Virus record (IMG/VR): IMGVR_UViG_3300035070_003528
Span: 37,466-101,465 of that record
Source of the DNA: a virus
Strand: one strand, 5' to 3'
DNA: 64,000 bases
Below the pieces are notes generated by a model that did no database searches, had not been told where the DNA came from, and worked only from the letters and a program-made list of their open reading frames with translations. This document shows, piece by piece, positions 32,967-41,102 of this stretch. Positions within the stretch are counted from its first letter, which is position 1. Each line of letters begins with the position of its first letter. The position numbers were made by a program, and so were the translations under genes.

Positions 32967-33304
32967 TAGTCTGACTGCCCCCCTACCATATGACGATAAT
33001 CCCAACTATCGATCAGAAATACATTATTGTCATTAATGGCATAACGATATCTCCCGATCTTATAATCATAATCATCATTGGTACGATACCTTGTTTTGGG
33101 ATAATTTGCCATTAGCCAAATAATATCATCCTCATTTTGAAAATACACGTCATAAGATCCATTATATTGATTAGTGGCAGATACCAGCCGCTTAATACGT
33201 TCACTAACTGGAGTTAACGTTACGCCACCAAAACGATCTTCATTAACGCGTACTTTAATTTTACCCGGCAATCTATCACATGCTGCTTTATATTCTGCGC
33301 CCAT
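32966..33304 (-). CDS. hypothetical protein, 112 aa
   Basis: MGAEYKAACDRLPGKIKVRV then Tyr/Asp/Asn-rich strands. Coupled to the gene upstream at 33304. No family recognised. Confidence 0.55.
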   Translation of the reverse strand: MGAEYKAACDRLPGKIKVRVNEDRFGGVTLTPVSERIKRLVSATNQYNGSYDVYFQNEDDIIWLMANYPKTRYRTNDDYDYKIGRYRYAINDNNVFLIDSWDYRHMVGGQSD

Positions 33305-33741
33305 TATTTCACCTCGTTTGTTACCGTATAATTTTCATATAACAGATTATCATTACTAACAATATTATAGGTAACATTGTAATAGTTATGGAATTCCCCA
33401 TTTTCTCTATCATATGGCAACGATTGTAATTCTTCACACAAATAGCTATTGCAAAATTCCAATTGTAAGGGAGTATAATCTTTAAAATACTCCTCCTCTG
33501 TATCTCCAGGACGAACGGTAAGGAAAGATAGCAAGCCTAATAAAGAGTCTAAACTTTCTGCGCTATCCATCGGGGAAGGACTATAGTCATCCCCTGAAAA
33601 TAATTCTACCCCATGCAAAGTCATAGAATATTTATAATAGGATCGTTGTAGAATTCCTGTTCCTTTATAAGATGGGTAGTCAAAAATTGTTAACACGATA
33701 TTATGATCTGGAATACTTAAGATTGCTAGAATGTTATTCAT
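33304..33741 (-). CDS. hypothetical protein, 145 aa
   Basis: N-terminal strands (LAILSIPDHNIVLTIFDYP) and an acidic, aromatic second half. Overlaps the upstream stop at 33741. No family recognised. Confidence 0.55.
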   Translation of the reverse strand: MNNILAILSIPDHNIVLTIFDYPSYKGTGILQRSYYKYSMTLHGVELFSGDDYSPSPMDSAESLDSLLGLLSFLTVRPGDTEEEYFKDYTPLQLEFCNSYLCEELQSLPYDRENGEFHNYYNVTYNIVSNDNLLYENYTVTNEVK

Positions 33742-34145
33742 TATTCGCTCCAGGCTAACAAAGTTTGCAGCACGTCATTATAAAATAGATCGTTTGCAGC
33801 AACTAATAGATCCCACCATGTGCTTGGCTGGACTTCCTCCAATGCGCGATCCATATATTCGCTATATTTATCAATGATTTTGACAAGATTATGTGTATAT
33901 GGATCGGTCTCTGGGTAAAAATCGTCAACGTCGTCATATTCCACATGCTCCAGCAATTGAGACAATACGCTCTCGATTGCATTATATGCATAATCGTTAG
34001 GCATTGCGTCAAAATGACACTCGAAAATAATATCTTGATACTTATCTCGTTTGTTATCTGTCAACGCGTAAAATTTAGATCCATTTTCACGCGTGCATAA
34101 CTCCAGAGCATTGTACAATTTTTGCAGTCTTTTAATTTGTTTCAT
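33741..34145 (-). CDS. hypothetical helical protein, 134 aa
   Basis: First gene of the leftward small-gene block, behind the promoter at 34203-34230. Helical with acidic centre (VEYDDVDDFYPETDPYTHNL) and a W-W-D-L end. No family recognised. Confidence 0.6.
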   Translation of the reverse strand: MKQIKRLQKLYNALELCTRENGSKFYALTDNKRDKYQDIIFECHFDAMPNDYAYNAIESVLSQLLEHVEYDDVDDFYPETDPYTHNLVKIIDKYSEYMDRALEEVQPSTWWDLLVAANDLFYNDVLQTLLAWSE

Positions 34146-34202
34146 TTTATCACCTCATTAGAATAATACGGCCGGTTAATTTTTTGTGCCGCTATTTTCC
34201 CC

Positions 34203-34230
34203 ATTATAATGCTCTTATATAACTTGTCAA
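34203..34230 (-). promoter_or_regulatory. sigma70-type leftward promoter
   Basis: TTGACA (34225-34230) and TATAAT (34203-34208), 16 bases apart; spacer contains GTTATATAA. Upstream AAAGTGCCAC resembles the conserved box of the other promoters. Confidence 0.75.
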
Positions 34231-35090
34231 GCGAATTGTGGCACTTTATGACCATGTTCCTAAGATTGCCAGGAGGTGATAGCAAGGGAAATATGGGGAA
34301 AATATACCAGCCTACCTATTATATAATACAAAAAATTTATGGCACAAAAGTATTAACACTTTTTCACGATATACGGCCGTGCTGCAAACTGGTAAGATAG
34401 AGACGGTTCATTAATAATTTATGGCGACGGCCGTTATAGTCCGGCACAACTTCCGGTAACTTCCGGACGGCCGTTACAATAACGCATGCGCATAGTCAAC
34501 GTGTAGAATGTTTGCACAGTAGTTTGTACCTTGACTATACGAAAGTGTATTAATGACGCTATGCCAAAGGTCGCTATACGAAAATATCGTATTCTAACAT
34601 AGTGTCATTAGTACACTATGTCAAAAATGGCTATGCGAAATCCGGTGATACGAAAAACTCCCTATATAGAGAAGTGGAGTCATATAAAAATAAAACATAT
34701 AGAGACAAGTGCGGCGACTGAATGGCGTTGTTGAGAAATAAAAAAATCATGCGCCGTTTTTGAAATAAATAAAATAACATTTCCCCTCAGAATTTTCCCC
34801 AATAACAAAAAATTAATTGAATACAAGTTACAAACGAGCACCAGCAGACTGTTTAAGATTTATAGATTGATTTCTGACAGGTTTTTGCGTGATGTACGTG
34901 GAAGCACCCATGAATTAACCTGCGACGATCTCATGGCATTCTATGGCGATTTTACTGGATGTTTGAGATTTGGTAGCTGGGGATTTTGTGTATTAATCTG
35001 GATGAGGTGGCTGAGGCTTTGTGGCTGGTGTTGGATTTATTTGTCGGCTAATTGTGGGATAGAATTGTTGGCAATGGGGAAATAAATGAA
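34231..35090. other. intergenic region rich in inverted repeats
   Basis: Contains three ACGGCCGT copies within 102 bases (34373, 34427, 34467), several CTATRCGAA elements in both orientations (34534-34655) and the perfect inverted repeat ACATAGTGT-7-ACACTATGT (34597-34621). No supported gene. The density of palindromes suits a regulatory switch or replication origin. Confidence 0.5.
34867..35085 (+). pseudogene. possible remnant of a recombinase-like gene
   Basis: The open frame (from about 34733, without ATG) includes FLRDVRGSTHELTCDDLMAF, which resembles the SAM-like N-terminal domain of tyrosine recombinases, then becomes Trp/Cys-rich and unlike any protein. TTG 34867 is the only start. 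Could be chance. Confidence 0.2.
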
Positions 35091-35093
35091 AAT

Positions 35094-35132
35094 AAAAAGT
35101 CTAGACTTTCTGGGTAAGTGTCTAGACTTTTT
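35094..35132. terminator. strong bidirectional terminator
   Basis: AAAAAGTCTAGAC pairs with GTCTAGACTTTTT (13 bp) around a 13-base loop; T-runs on both strands. Confidence 0.8.
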
Positions 35133-35172
35133 TCAATTTAATTGCCAGCCACCATCGTTTTGATTTTTAACC

Positions 35173-35201
35173 GAAAACGGCTATGGCTGGAAACCGTTTT
35201 T
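35173..35201 (+). terminator. small rightward terminator
   Basis: AAAACGG pairs with CCGTTTT and is followed by TCTG. Second stop signal after the one at 35132. Confidence 0.5.
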
Positions 35202-35234
35202 CTGAGATGGCGATATGGGTGTATATCATGTTAA

Positions 35235-36449
35235 CTAAACCATTTCTATTTCCCATGTTGGGTGCTCAAGCGCAGTTTTTATTATGTGGCAATTGCCGCA
35301 AATGTATGCCATATTATCCAGAGTTGATAATCCCCCCTTCGATGCGGGGATTATATGATCTATATGCATTGGAAGCCGATAGCCATTCCACGTTGATATA
35401 CCACATGTTGCACACTTCTCGTCTGGATTTACTTTTCTAAAAGCTCTCTTGGCAGACTTCCAATCTCTGTACACCTGCCCAGACGTTTCTTTTTTTCCGT
35501 TGCTGCCGCAAGTTTTACATCTTCCGGCACTTCTAACAAGTTTCTGATAATTTCTGTTGTCCGAAGCTCCACAATGAATGCATTTAACAACAAGCTCTAT
35601 CTTCTTATAGTGACCGTTGCGTTTCTCTTCGATAATTTCTAGCGCACCAACAATTTCTCCGATCTTACTCTTCGCGCTCAGTAACTTACCGGCCCCGCAC
35701 TTTGTGCATGAGGGACTTCTGCCATCTCTGAATAAGTCATGCACGTCTGTTGATTTTTGATGTCCACACTCTATGCACTCCACCATGACCCGGTGTCTCC
35801 CGGTGTTACTTCTTGTTACTGAGCTTATTACTTTTTGTACTCCAGAAATTCGATCAAGAAATCTTTTGGGGTCCAGAAATCTTTTGTCAGGCTCTGACTT
35901 AAGAAGACTTGCCTTTATCCTCTCGCAGTTACCGCACTTTTGTTTAGTTCTATAAATAAAATCAACCCCAACAATCTTTTCTTGGGAACATCGTTTGCAT
36001 TTAATCGGAATTCTTATTTTCCCTTGGGTATAATCAGAGAATCCGGTAACAATAAAATCGCCAAATTCTTCTCCGGTCATATCGTGACTTTTGTATCCAC
36101 TACGACAAGCCGAGCACGATCCAGAAGACCTAGGAAAAGAAGTTGGATCAGACTGAGTTACCTTGCCGCAATTCGTGCATTTTATATCAATCTTTCTCTC
36201 GCTATTGACTAGGTATGCATGAGAAATCGTCTTCTGGAACCCGACCACTGTCCCAATCTCAATGCAAGCTACACCTCCGGCACGACACTGTTTACACACC
36301 CCAGGAGTTGAAAGGAAGCCATATTTATTTCTGAGGTCATTATAACCGCAAGTTGTACACGTTACGGGCAGAAAATAAGCCCCGTCTTTTACGATGGTTT
36401 TTCCAATAACTTTTAATGGGCCAGATATTTGACCTATGTATTCTTTCAT
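35235..36449 (-). CDS. HNH endonuclease with five tandem zinc ribbons
   Basis: A 404-aa protein. Five repeats of about 60-70 residues each end in paired CxxC knuckles (for example VTCTTCG/VCKQC, IKCTNCG/SCSAC, IKCKRCS/KCGNC, VECIECG/SCTKC, VKCIHCG/RCKTC). The last 60 residues are an HNH core: KCATCG, LPMHIDHIIPASKGG, NMAYICGNCH. The start at 36449 follows TTGGAG. The ribbons probably read a long DNA target, as in homing endonucleases. It stands alone behind its own promoter. Confidence 0.8.
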   Translation of the reverse strand: MKEYIGQISGPLKVIGKTIVKDGAYFLPVTCTTCGYNDLRNKYGFLSTPGVCKQCRAGGVACIEIGTVVGFQKTISHAYLVNSERKIDIKCTNCGKVTQSDPTSFPRSSGSCSACRSGYKSHDMTGEEFGDFIVTGFSDYTQGKIRIPIKCKRCSQEKIVGVDFIYRTKQKCGNCERIKASLLKSEPDKRFLDPKRFLDRISGVQKVISSVTRSNTGRHRVMVECIECGHQKSTDVHDLFRDGRSPSCTKCGAGKLLSAKSKIGEIVGALEIIEEKRNGHYKKIELVVKCIHCGASDNRNYQKLVRSAGRCKTCGSNGKKETSGQVYRDWKSAKRAFRKVNPDEKCATCGISTWNGYRLPMHIDHIIPASKGGLSTLDNMAYICGNCHIIKTALEHPTWEIEMV

Positions 36450-36488
36450 TGTTTTCTCCAATAGTTAATTTAATAATTCGACCCTTGT

Positions 36489-36518
36489 ATTATACTAAAA
36501 CAACTATGCGAAAGTCAA
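36489..36518 (-). promoter_or_regulatory. leftward promoter with TTCGCATAG spacer
   Basis: TTGACT (36513-36518) and TATAAT (36489-36494), 18 bases apart; spacer starts TTCGCATAG. Confidence 0.65.
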
Positions 36519-36527
36519 CGACAATAG

Positions 36528-36557
36528 AAAAAGCCCACCATTTCTGATGAGCTTTTC
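36528..36557 (-). terminator. leftward terminator
   Basis: AAAAGCTCA pairs with TGGGCTTTT (9 bp, one G-T) and a further T follows. It ends the unit that starts at about 39.1 kb. Confidence 0.65.
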
Positions 36558-36629
36558 CGTCTTACTATTGGAGTAGGGCGAGGTGTCGAATCATGCCCCG
36601 ATTAATATTACCACCAATCGACTAATTAA

Positions 36630-36743
36630 TCAATCTATTAATACCCCTGGAATCTCTGGAACAACCATCCAGAAACTTACTTCATCATCCACTACATAAT
36701 CGTCTAGCGCAACAAATAAAACATCGGTATGTAATTTTGGCAA
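36630..36743 (-). CDS. possible small protein, 37 aa
   Basis: From a TTG the frame reads MPKLHTDVLFVALDDYVVDD then EVSFWMVVPEIPGVLID, which looks like a real beta protein. The start is uncertain; the frame is open further up without ATG, with AAGGA at the right place for a rarer start. Confidence 0.4.
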   Translation of the reverse strand: MPKLHTDVLFVALDDYVVDDEVSFWMVVPEIPGVLID

Positions 36744-36756
36744 TGACTCATTTGTA

Positions 36757-36996
36757 TTAATCCTTATCGCTCTCCATCAGTTCCTCCCGCACAGCCCAAC
36801 ACTCATCTACTGTTGGTAACGCTGGGATGCGCATCCAATGTGTTACGCGACTGTCCTTAATGTTCATTTTGTTCGTCATAGAATGCCATTGTCCATCATA
36901 ATACCCATGATGGACGTACTGGTTGTGAACGAGTTCCAGAAACATGATCTCATTATTGTTTTCTGGCATTTCATCGAATACATTAATCCACGTCAT
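36757..36996 (-). CDS. DUF551-like protein, 79 aa
   Basis: MTWINVFDEMPENNNEIMFL at the start and VTHWMRIPALPTVDE near the end are the two halves of the DUF551 pattern (W-x-x-V/x-D-x-x-P ... VTHWM-x-L/I-P-x-x-P). This small family is common in phages; function unknown. One-base overlap with the RNA ligase. Confidence 0.75.
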   Translation of the reverse strand: MTWINVFDEMPENNNEIMFLELVHNQYVHHGYYDGQWHSMTNKMNIKDSRVTHWMRIPALPTVDECWAVREELMESDKD

Positions 36997-37919
36997 TACA
37001 AATAACCCTTTAGCATATTAGCTGCTGTCGATCCAACGTTAAGCACATTTTTTTGCTGCGCCTTATCTAGATGACTAATGTCGTTATCTTTCAAGAAATC
37101 AACTTGAGCATCTTCGAGTAACAGTTTGATATATTTGCCAATTTGCTTCGGAGACTCAATCTGCCCCTCTTTGCTGAAAACGGATAGCAATCGGCCGTCT
37201 GTTAGATAGGACTTGAACTCTGCATTTAAACGAGAAACTTCTGTATCGAACACTTTTTCTACTTTTATTTTCTCGCCGAACTTCGGATGCTTCTTTTTAA
37301 GAACAAACGGACTACCATATGCGTCAATATAAACAGAATCATATGGCAGGATTACGACACCTTCTGCTAGATTATCTTCTTTATCAGATAACATGGTATC
37401 AAATTCTAGGTCAACCAAGAGGGCATCGTCTAGATTATCAGCGATGAACAGCAGTGGTACACGCAAATTAACTGCCCCGTATTCTTCGAGCACCGTGTCA
37501 AAGGCGCAAAATGACAACCAATCGCCATCAATAGACATGCCGAAATAAATCAATTTTTTCTCAGACCCATAATCAATTCGCTTCTGAATACCTTGTCCAT
37601 GCAGTTCACCGTATAGCCGAATTTCAATACAATCCTCTGTCGCCCATTCGAGAAGATTGCCAAGAAACTCAGCATGAGTCTCATAAAGACATTGGATATT
37701 TGCGCCTTGAAAAGATCCATTCATATCCAAATAGTTATTTCTGCTCCCCGCACGAACGGTTCCATCGGGGAAGAATGCCCATTGAAAGTTACTGCCATCA
37801 ATTTTTTCGGTAATCGCATACCGTTCATCAGGCAATTGTGGGTAATACTCAATCATCTCAGAAATATATTTTTCCTGGTAACTATTTTCAATGCTGCACC
37901 ATTTAATAAACTCATTCAT
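36996..37919 (-). CDS. RNA ligase, Rnl2 family
   Basis: A 307-aa nucleotidyltransferase. Motif I is ITEKIDGSNFQWAF near residue 38 (the Lys is adenylated), followed by RLYGELHGQGIQKRIDYG near 105, LIYFGMSIDGDW (motif IIIa-like), AEGVVILPY near 190 and the motif V lysines in PFVLKKKHPKFGEK near 210. T4 Rnl2 seals nicks in RNA; here it may repair tRNAs cut by host defence, which fits the phage tRNA cluster at 55.4-56.0 kb. Confidence 0.88.
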   Translation of the reverse strand: MNEFIKWCSIENSYQEKYISEMIEYYPQLPDERYAITEKIDGSNFQWAFFPDGTVRAGSRNNYLDMNGSFQGANIQCLYETHAEFLGNLLEWATEDCIEIRLYGELHGQGIQKRIDYGSEKKLIYFGMSIDGDWLSFCAFDTVLEEYGAVNLRVPLLFIADNLDDALLVDLEFDTMLSDKEDNLAEGVVILPYDSVYIDAYGSPFVLKKKHPKFGEKIKVEKVFDTEVSRLNAEFKSYLTDGRLLSVFSKEGQIESPKQIGKYIKLLLEDAQVDFLKDNDISHLDKAQQKNVLNVGSTAANMLKGYL

Positions 37920-38103
37920 CGTTATCCTCTAATCCACTATCGAATCCATCCCATTCGACCCGTGGCATATCGCGTTCTTCTTCAATCAATCCTTCTGTGC
38001 CATCTGCGTATTCAACACGACAACGAAATATACGCATAGTCATATCGTGGTTATATCCAATAAATCTAGCCCAGATATATCGTTTAATTCGTTTCATTTT
38101 CAT
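37912..38103 (-). CDS. hypothetical protein, 63 aa
   Basis: Basic start (MKMKRIKRYIWARFIGYNHD) and acidic end. The third codon ATG (38097) may be the true start, with GGTGG upstream. Overlaps the RNA ligase start by 8 bases. No family recognised. Confidence 0.5.
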   Translation of the reverse strand: MKMKRIKRYIWARFIGYNHDMTMRIFRCRVEYADGTEGLIEEERDMPRVEWDGFDSGLEDNDE

Positions 38104-38278
38104 CCACCATCTTTTTTAGGTTACTTGATTTGCAGAATACAATACTATCTCCAACTCGCACAGCCCAATGACCATACGAATAATGCGACACAACTCCAAC
38201 GCATCCACGATAATCCTTTGTATCGTAGGTATCTGGCGGCTCGTTCACGACAACAGTATCGCCAACAGAAATCATCAT
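38084..38278 (-). CDS. small beta-barrel-like protein, 64 aa
   Basis: Start set at 38278 (GGGGAG 8 bases upstream, ATGATG overlap with the previous stop). MISVGDTVVVNEPP, RGCVGVVSHYSYGHWAVRV and DSIVFCKSSNLKK are the pattern of a small SH3-like barrel (KOW/DUF-type). Binding partner unknown. Confidence 0.55.
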   Translation of the reverse strand: MMISVGDTVVVNEPPDTYDTKDYRGCVGVVSHYSYGHWAVRVGDSIVFCKSSNLKKMVDENETN

Positions 38279-38409
38279 TTCATTTTCTCCCCTAGTACCA
38301 CGCTGCCCAACAGCAGGATAACAATCTCTACCCATGCGTCGTTGATAGCGAGGTAATAAAATCCAGATAAAATAATAATAAGTAATACAAATTGTAATAC
38401 ATTTCTCAT
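38275..38409 (-). CDS. two-span membrane protein, 44 aa
   Basis: MRNVLQFVLLIIILSGFYYL, a short AINDAWVE loop, then IVILLLGSVVLGEKMK. GGAG lies 8 bases upstream; coupled on both sides by ATGA overlaps. Size and two helices resemble small holins, but it lies far from the lysis gene. Confidence 0.55.
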   Translation of the reverse strand: MRNVLQFVLLIIILSGFYYLAINDAWVEIVILLLGSVVLGEKMK

Positions 38410-38654
38410 ACCAATTTCTCCGTAGACAACATTGCCCAATCCAGGTAATTTCTTTCAACAAGTTGGTGGATGACCCAGGCGACTTTACGATTGATTACTT
38501 GTGCAGAATACCATGATCCACCCCGCATCCAACGATAAAGAAAACCGTGTTCTAATTCAAGTAGCTGGAAAGTTGTATTCCCAATAGTATGAATAGAACT
38601 ATCCAATTGGAAGAATTTCCATTTTGTCATTCGTAGCTGTTTTGTACTTGTCAT
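38406..38654 (-). CDS. hypothetical protein, 82 aa
   Basis: Start MTSTKQLRMTKW chosen for spacing to AGGTGA. Trp/Tyr-rich middle (LYRWMRGGSWYSAQV). No family recognised. Confidence 0.5.
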   Translation of the reverse strand: MTSTKQLRMTKWKFFQLDSSIHTIGNTTFQLLELEHGFLYRWMRGGSWYSAQVINRKVAWVIHQLVERNYLDWAMLSTEKLV

Positions 38655-38655
38655 A

Positions 38656-38853
38656 TCATTCACCTATGTAAAGAGTACCGCCCTCGAATTTACAACTAAC
38701 AATAGCGTTTGATCTGAAAAGGCGCAACAGGTTTTTCGCATCAGTTCTTGTTATCTCGTAGTAATACCGCTCATCATGAAACGGGTAAATTACCAGCTTT
38801 ATGTCTCGTACCTGATTATCGTAAATAAACTCGCGTAAATGATCTACTCTCAT
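38656..38853 (-). CDS. hypothetical protein, 65 aa
   Basis: MRVDHLREFIYDNQVRDIKL, strand and helix pattern with basic patches. One-base overlap with the upstream gene. No family recognised. Confidence 0.5.
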   Translation of the reverse strand: MRVDHLREFIYDNQVRDIKLVIYPFHDERYYYEITRTDAKNLLRLFRSNAIVSCKFEGGTLYIGE

Positions 38854-39104
38854 TAGATTTGCACCTCGTACCGATTCTCTCCGGTTTTAACTACCTCAAA
38901 TTCTACTTGTTTTTTTGACTTGATGTAATAACTACCATCACGCTCAACAACAGCCCGATTGCCATACAGAATTTTATTACTCTTAACCATCGGGATCATT
39001 GTTTGCGATTTACTGGCCGTCCAACCCAACGCATAAGCTACTTTCATTGGGACGATTACATTACCTGCGATTTTTGCGTTTACGTTGTTTGTGTTAATTG
39101 TCAT
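38853..39104 (-). CDS. hypothetical protein, 83 aa
   Basis: Start MTINTNNVNAKIAG chosen at 39104 (GAGGTGAT upstream). VPMKVAYALGWTASKSQTMI could be a small HTH, followed by basic strands. First gene behind the promoter at 39130. Confidence 0.5.
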   Translation of the reverse strand: MTINTNNVNAKIAGNVIVPMKVAYALGWTASKSQTMIPMVKSNKILYGNRAVVERDGSYYIKSKKQVEFEVVKTGENRYEVQI

Positions 39105-39129
39105 TTTTATCACCTCACTTGATGCAGTT

Positions 39130-39176
39130 ATTATATAACAATCGACATAAATCGCAATACTACTTTAGTGCTATAG
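39130..39176 (-). promoter_or_regulatory. leftward promoter with TAGCACTA box
   Basis: TTGCGA (39152-39157) and TATAAT (39130-39135), 16 bases apart, with GTTATATAAT over the -10 and TATAGCACTAAAG (39163-39175) upstream of the -35. Confidence 0.7.
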
Positions 39177-39189
39177 CCCGTTTCTGCCT

Positions 39190-39579
39190 TTACCATTCCC
39201 CGTAGGTGCGTAGATGGCTTCTGCCGATGCCACCGTACCCATCCTCTGCGAACGCGCCAGACTCCGCTCGCGCATCTTTGGAGACCTGTGCCAAGATTCG
39301 CTTGTGTCGCTTCGAGTTCTCTGGAGTATGCGAAATGGTAACCCCATATTTTTCTGCCGCTGCGGACATCTCTGCTGGAATTTCCGTATCTCCCAGAATA
39401 TAAATGGTCTTATTTTTGAAGCCACAGAATTCAACTACGGCTGATAATGACATAACCGACGTGCTGCTAAATGGGGCAACTTCTTCCCCTATCCCTTCTA
39501 GGGAAATCACACTTCCGATGGATTCTTGGCGACAGCGTGTCGCTTGCTGATTTAATTCATTCAGGTCTTTATCGTTCAT
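39190..39579 (-). CDS. hypothetical protein, 129 aa
   Basis: AAGGAAATTGAA precedes the ATG. Strand-rich middle (YILGDTEIPAEMSAAAEKYG, VTISHTPENS) resembles a BRCT/toprim-like fold only loosely; ends in a Gly/His-rich stretch. No family assigned. Confidence 0.5.
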   Translation of the reverse strand: MNDKDLNELNQQATRCRQESIGSVISLEGIGEEVAPFSSTSVMSLSAVVEFCGFKNKTIYILGDTEIPAEMSAAAEKYGVTISHTPENSKRHKRILAQVSKDARAESGAFAEDGYGGIGRSHLRTYGEW

Positions 39580-39641
39580 TTCAATTTCCTTTTACCCCTT
39601 TCACCGGCTGCGAGGGCTGACCGGGCTATTTATTTTTCAGA

Positions 39642-39890
39642 CTACCGACCAAATGCTTTTTCCCAAAATTTTTCAACACCTTGTCTTGCTGTGGCGGCGA
39701 ACGGGACATCGAAATATTCTGCCTCAATATCGCCGCGCAATTGCGTAGTCTCAATTCCAAATTGGGTGTTCAATGAATCCCACACAGTCCAATCTTCGCT
39801 AGCCCTTGCGGCTTCCATTTCTGTTTTAAGGTTTTTGATACTGTCGATTTCTTTATTGTATAGACGGATGAGCAAATCGTATTTTTTCAT
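39642..39890 (-). CDS. hypothetical helical protein, 82 aa
   Basis: MKKYDLLIRLYNKEIDSIKN and following are coiled-coil-like; the end is DVPFAATARQGVEKFWEK. First gene behind the promoter at 39928. No family recognised. Confidence 0.5.
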   Translation of the reverse strand: MKKYDLLIRLYNKEIDSIKNLKTEMEAARASEDWTVWDSLNTQFGIETTQLRGDIEAEYFDVPFAATARQGVEKFWEKAFGR

Positions 39891-39927
39891 TTCTATTTCC
39901 TTTGCCTCTCGGCTGTTTGATATGATT

Positions 39928-39973
39928 ATTATATAACTTTCGGCATTGTTGACAATACTACTTTAGTGCTATA
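39928..39973 (-). promoter_or_regulatory. leftward promoter with TAGCACTA box
   Basis: TTGTCA (39950-39955) and TATAAT (39928-39933), 16 apart; TATAGCACTAAAGTAGTATTG upstream is almost identical to the promoter at 39130. Confidence 0.75.
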
Positions 39974-40103
39974 TGCATATCGGCGACACAACTGTCATCA
40001 GCTTGACCGGATTTGCGTTACCTTCAATGATTTCCCGCGATTTGAGCGCAAATAGGTCTAATCACCCATAACGGCCGTTGCGTTCGTTAGAGGGTCGAAG
40101 TAA

Positions 40104-40523
40104 TCAATGTTTCGTTGGTAGAATACTCGCGCAAATCCAAAACCCACCATAACAGCCATTGTGAATATTATGAGTCTCGATAGTAAATACACCTTCATTA
40201 GTTTTTATATGAAGAAATTGCTGTTCATGTACATCGTATTCATGATCGACATTTGGCGCATCAAGAATCTCCCCGCTAATTAACCGAGTGCCAACGAAAG
40301 ATTGTAAATCGTCATCGGTATGCATATAACGAGTTTCGCAGCAATCTTGCCCCTCGTCACTGATTTGTAACTGTACTTCACCAAAGTTTAGAATCAACCT
40401 ACTGTCATTGAAATCTATCTCAGTTATCTCTTTTCCAATGCATGAATTAAATGCGTCAACAGTTTCTTTGTTACCAGATGTCATCCCAATTAAAACACCA
40501 AATCCAAAATCACTTTTACTCAT
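40104..40523 (-). CDS. DUF7448-like protein, 139 aa
   Basis: Contains IGKEITEIDFNDSRLILNFG and DEGQDCCETRYMHTD followed by LQSFVGTRLISGEI and a beta end, the layout of the QDCCE family also seen at 45429. In phages these proteins are of unknown function. AGGAGG-type ribosome site upstream. Confidence 0.65.
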   Translation of the reverse strand: MSKSDFGFGVLIGMTSGNKETVDAFNSCIGKEITEIDFNDSRLILNFGEVQLQISDEGQDCCETRYMHTDDDLQSFVGTRLISGEILDAPNVDHEYDVHEQQFLHIKTNEGVFTIETHNIHNGCYGGFWICASILPTKH

Positions 40524-40536
40524 TATATCCTCCTAA

Positions 40537-40899
40537 TCATTCTCTGGTATTACGTTCTTTGGGCATTGTACGACAGTCCATACACTGTTTATTAATTACC
40601 ACCCATTCACCTTTTCGTCCAATAAAATGGCTGATGACCTTAGTTTCATTACACTTGGAACAAACGGCCGTGATACAATACTTCTCCAACAGATTGTGAA
40701 CGGCATCGGCGTTACGTTTGCGACTACACTTGTTGCAGACCGGATATTTCCCATCTACGAAACCATCATGATCTGCATATTCGATACTGTAATAAGATTT
40801 CTTGCACTTTTCACAGACCTTGCTACCATCTGGCTTAACGAGTAATTTATTACTATACCATTCACCGGCTTTGTTGTACTCTACTAAATTAAATGTCAT
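40537..40899 (-). CDS. zinc-finger protein, 120 aa
   Basis: Three cysteine knuckle pairs (KVCEKCKKSYY, PVCNKCSRKR, AVCSKCNETK) and a final QCMDCRTMP, reminiscent of phage and HNH-associated zinc fingers but without an HNH core. Start at 40899 chosen for GGAGAG and ATGA overlap. Confidence 0.6.
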   Translation of the reverse strand: MTFNLVEYNKAGEWYSNKLLVKPDGSKVCEKCKKSYYSIEYADHDGFVDGKYPVCNKCSRKRNADAVHNLLEKYCITAVCSKCNETKVISHFIGRKGEWVVINKQCMDCRTMPKERNTRE

Positions 40900-41102
40900 T
40901 GCTCTCTCCAGTTCCTCAGCCACTCACGGCCGAGATAACTCATTCTATCATAATCATGACCTGGATAAAATACAACCCCAGTCGCGCGTTCAAGTTTTTT
41001 GATTCTATGTTTGACAGATACACCTAAAACAAATTCGGCATGTTTGATATGAGTCTCATCGACTAATTTGATTGTTTCGACAAGTTGGTTAATTGTTAGC
41101 AC
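40896..41102 (-). CDS. hypothetical protein, 68 aa
   Basis: MLTINQLVETIKLVDETHIK, helical, then VVFYPGHDYDRMSYLGREWL. Overlaps the HNH gene end by 14 bases. No family recognised. Confidence 0.5.
   Translation of the reverse strand: MLTINQLVETIKLVDETHIKHAEFVLGVSVKHRIKKLERATGVVFYPGHDYDRMSYLGREWLRNWREQ

Noticed and set aside
27000-35000. CRISPR array, because short motifs recur at intervals
   Set aside because: The recurring unit is an 8-base palindrome with irregular spacing inside genes; there are no 25-40 base direct repeats with uniform spacers and no cas genes.
39171-39434. 87-aa leftward frame
   Set aside because: Overlaps the better supported 39190-39579 gene, which has AAGGAAA and a plausible protein; the alternative is Arg/Ser-rich and lacks signals.
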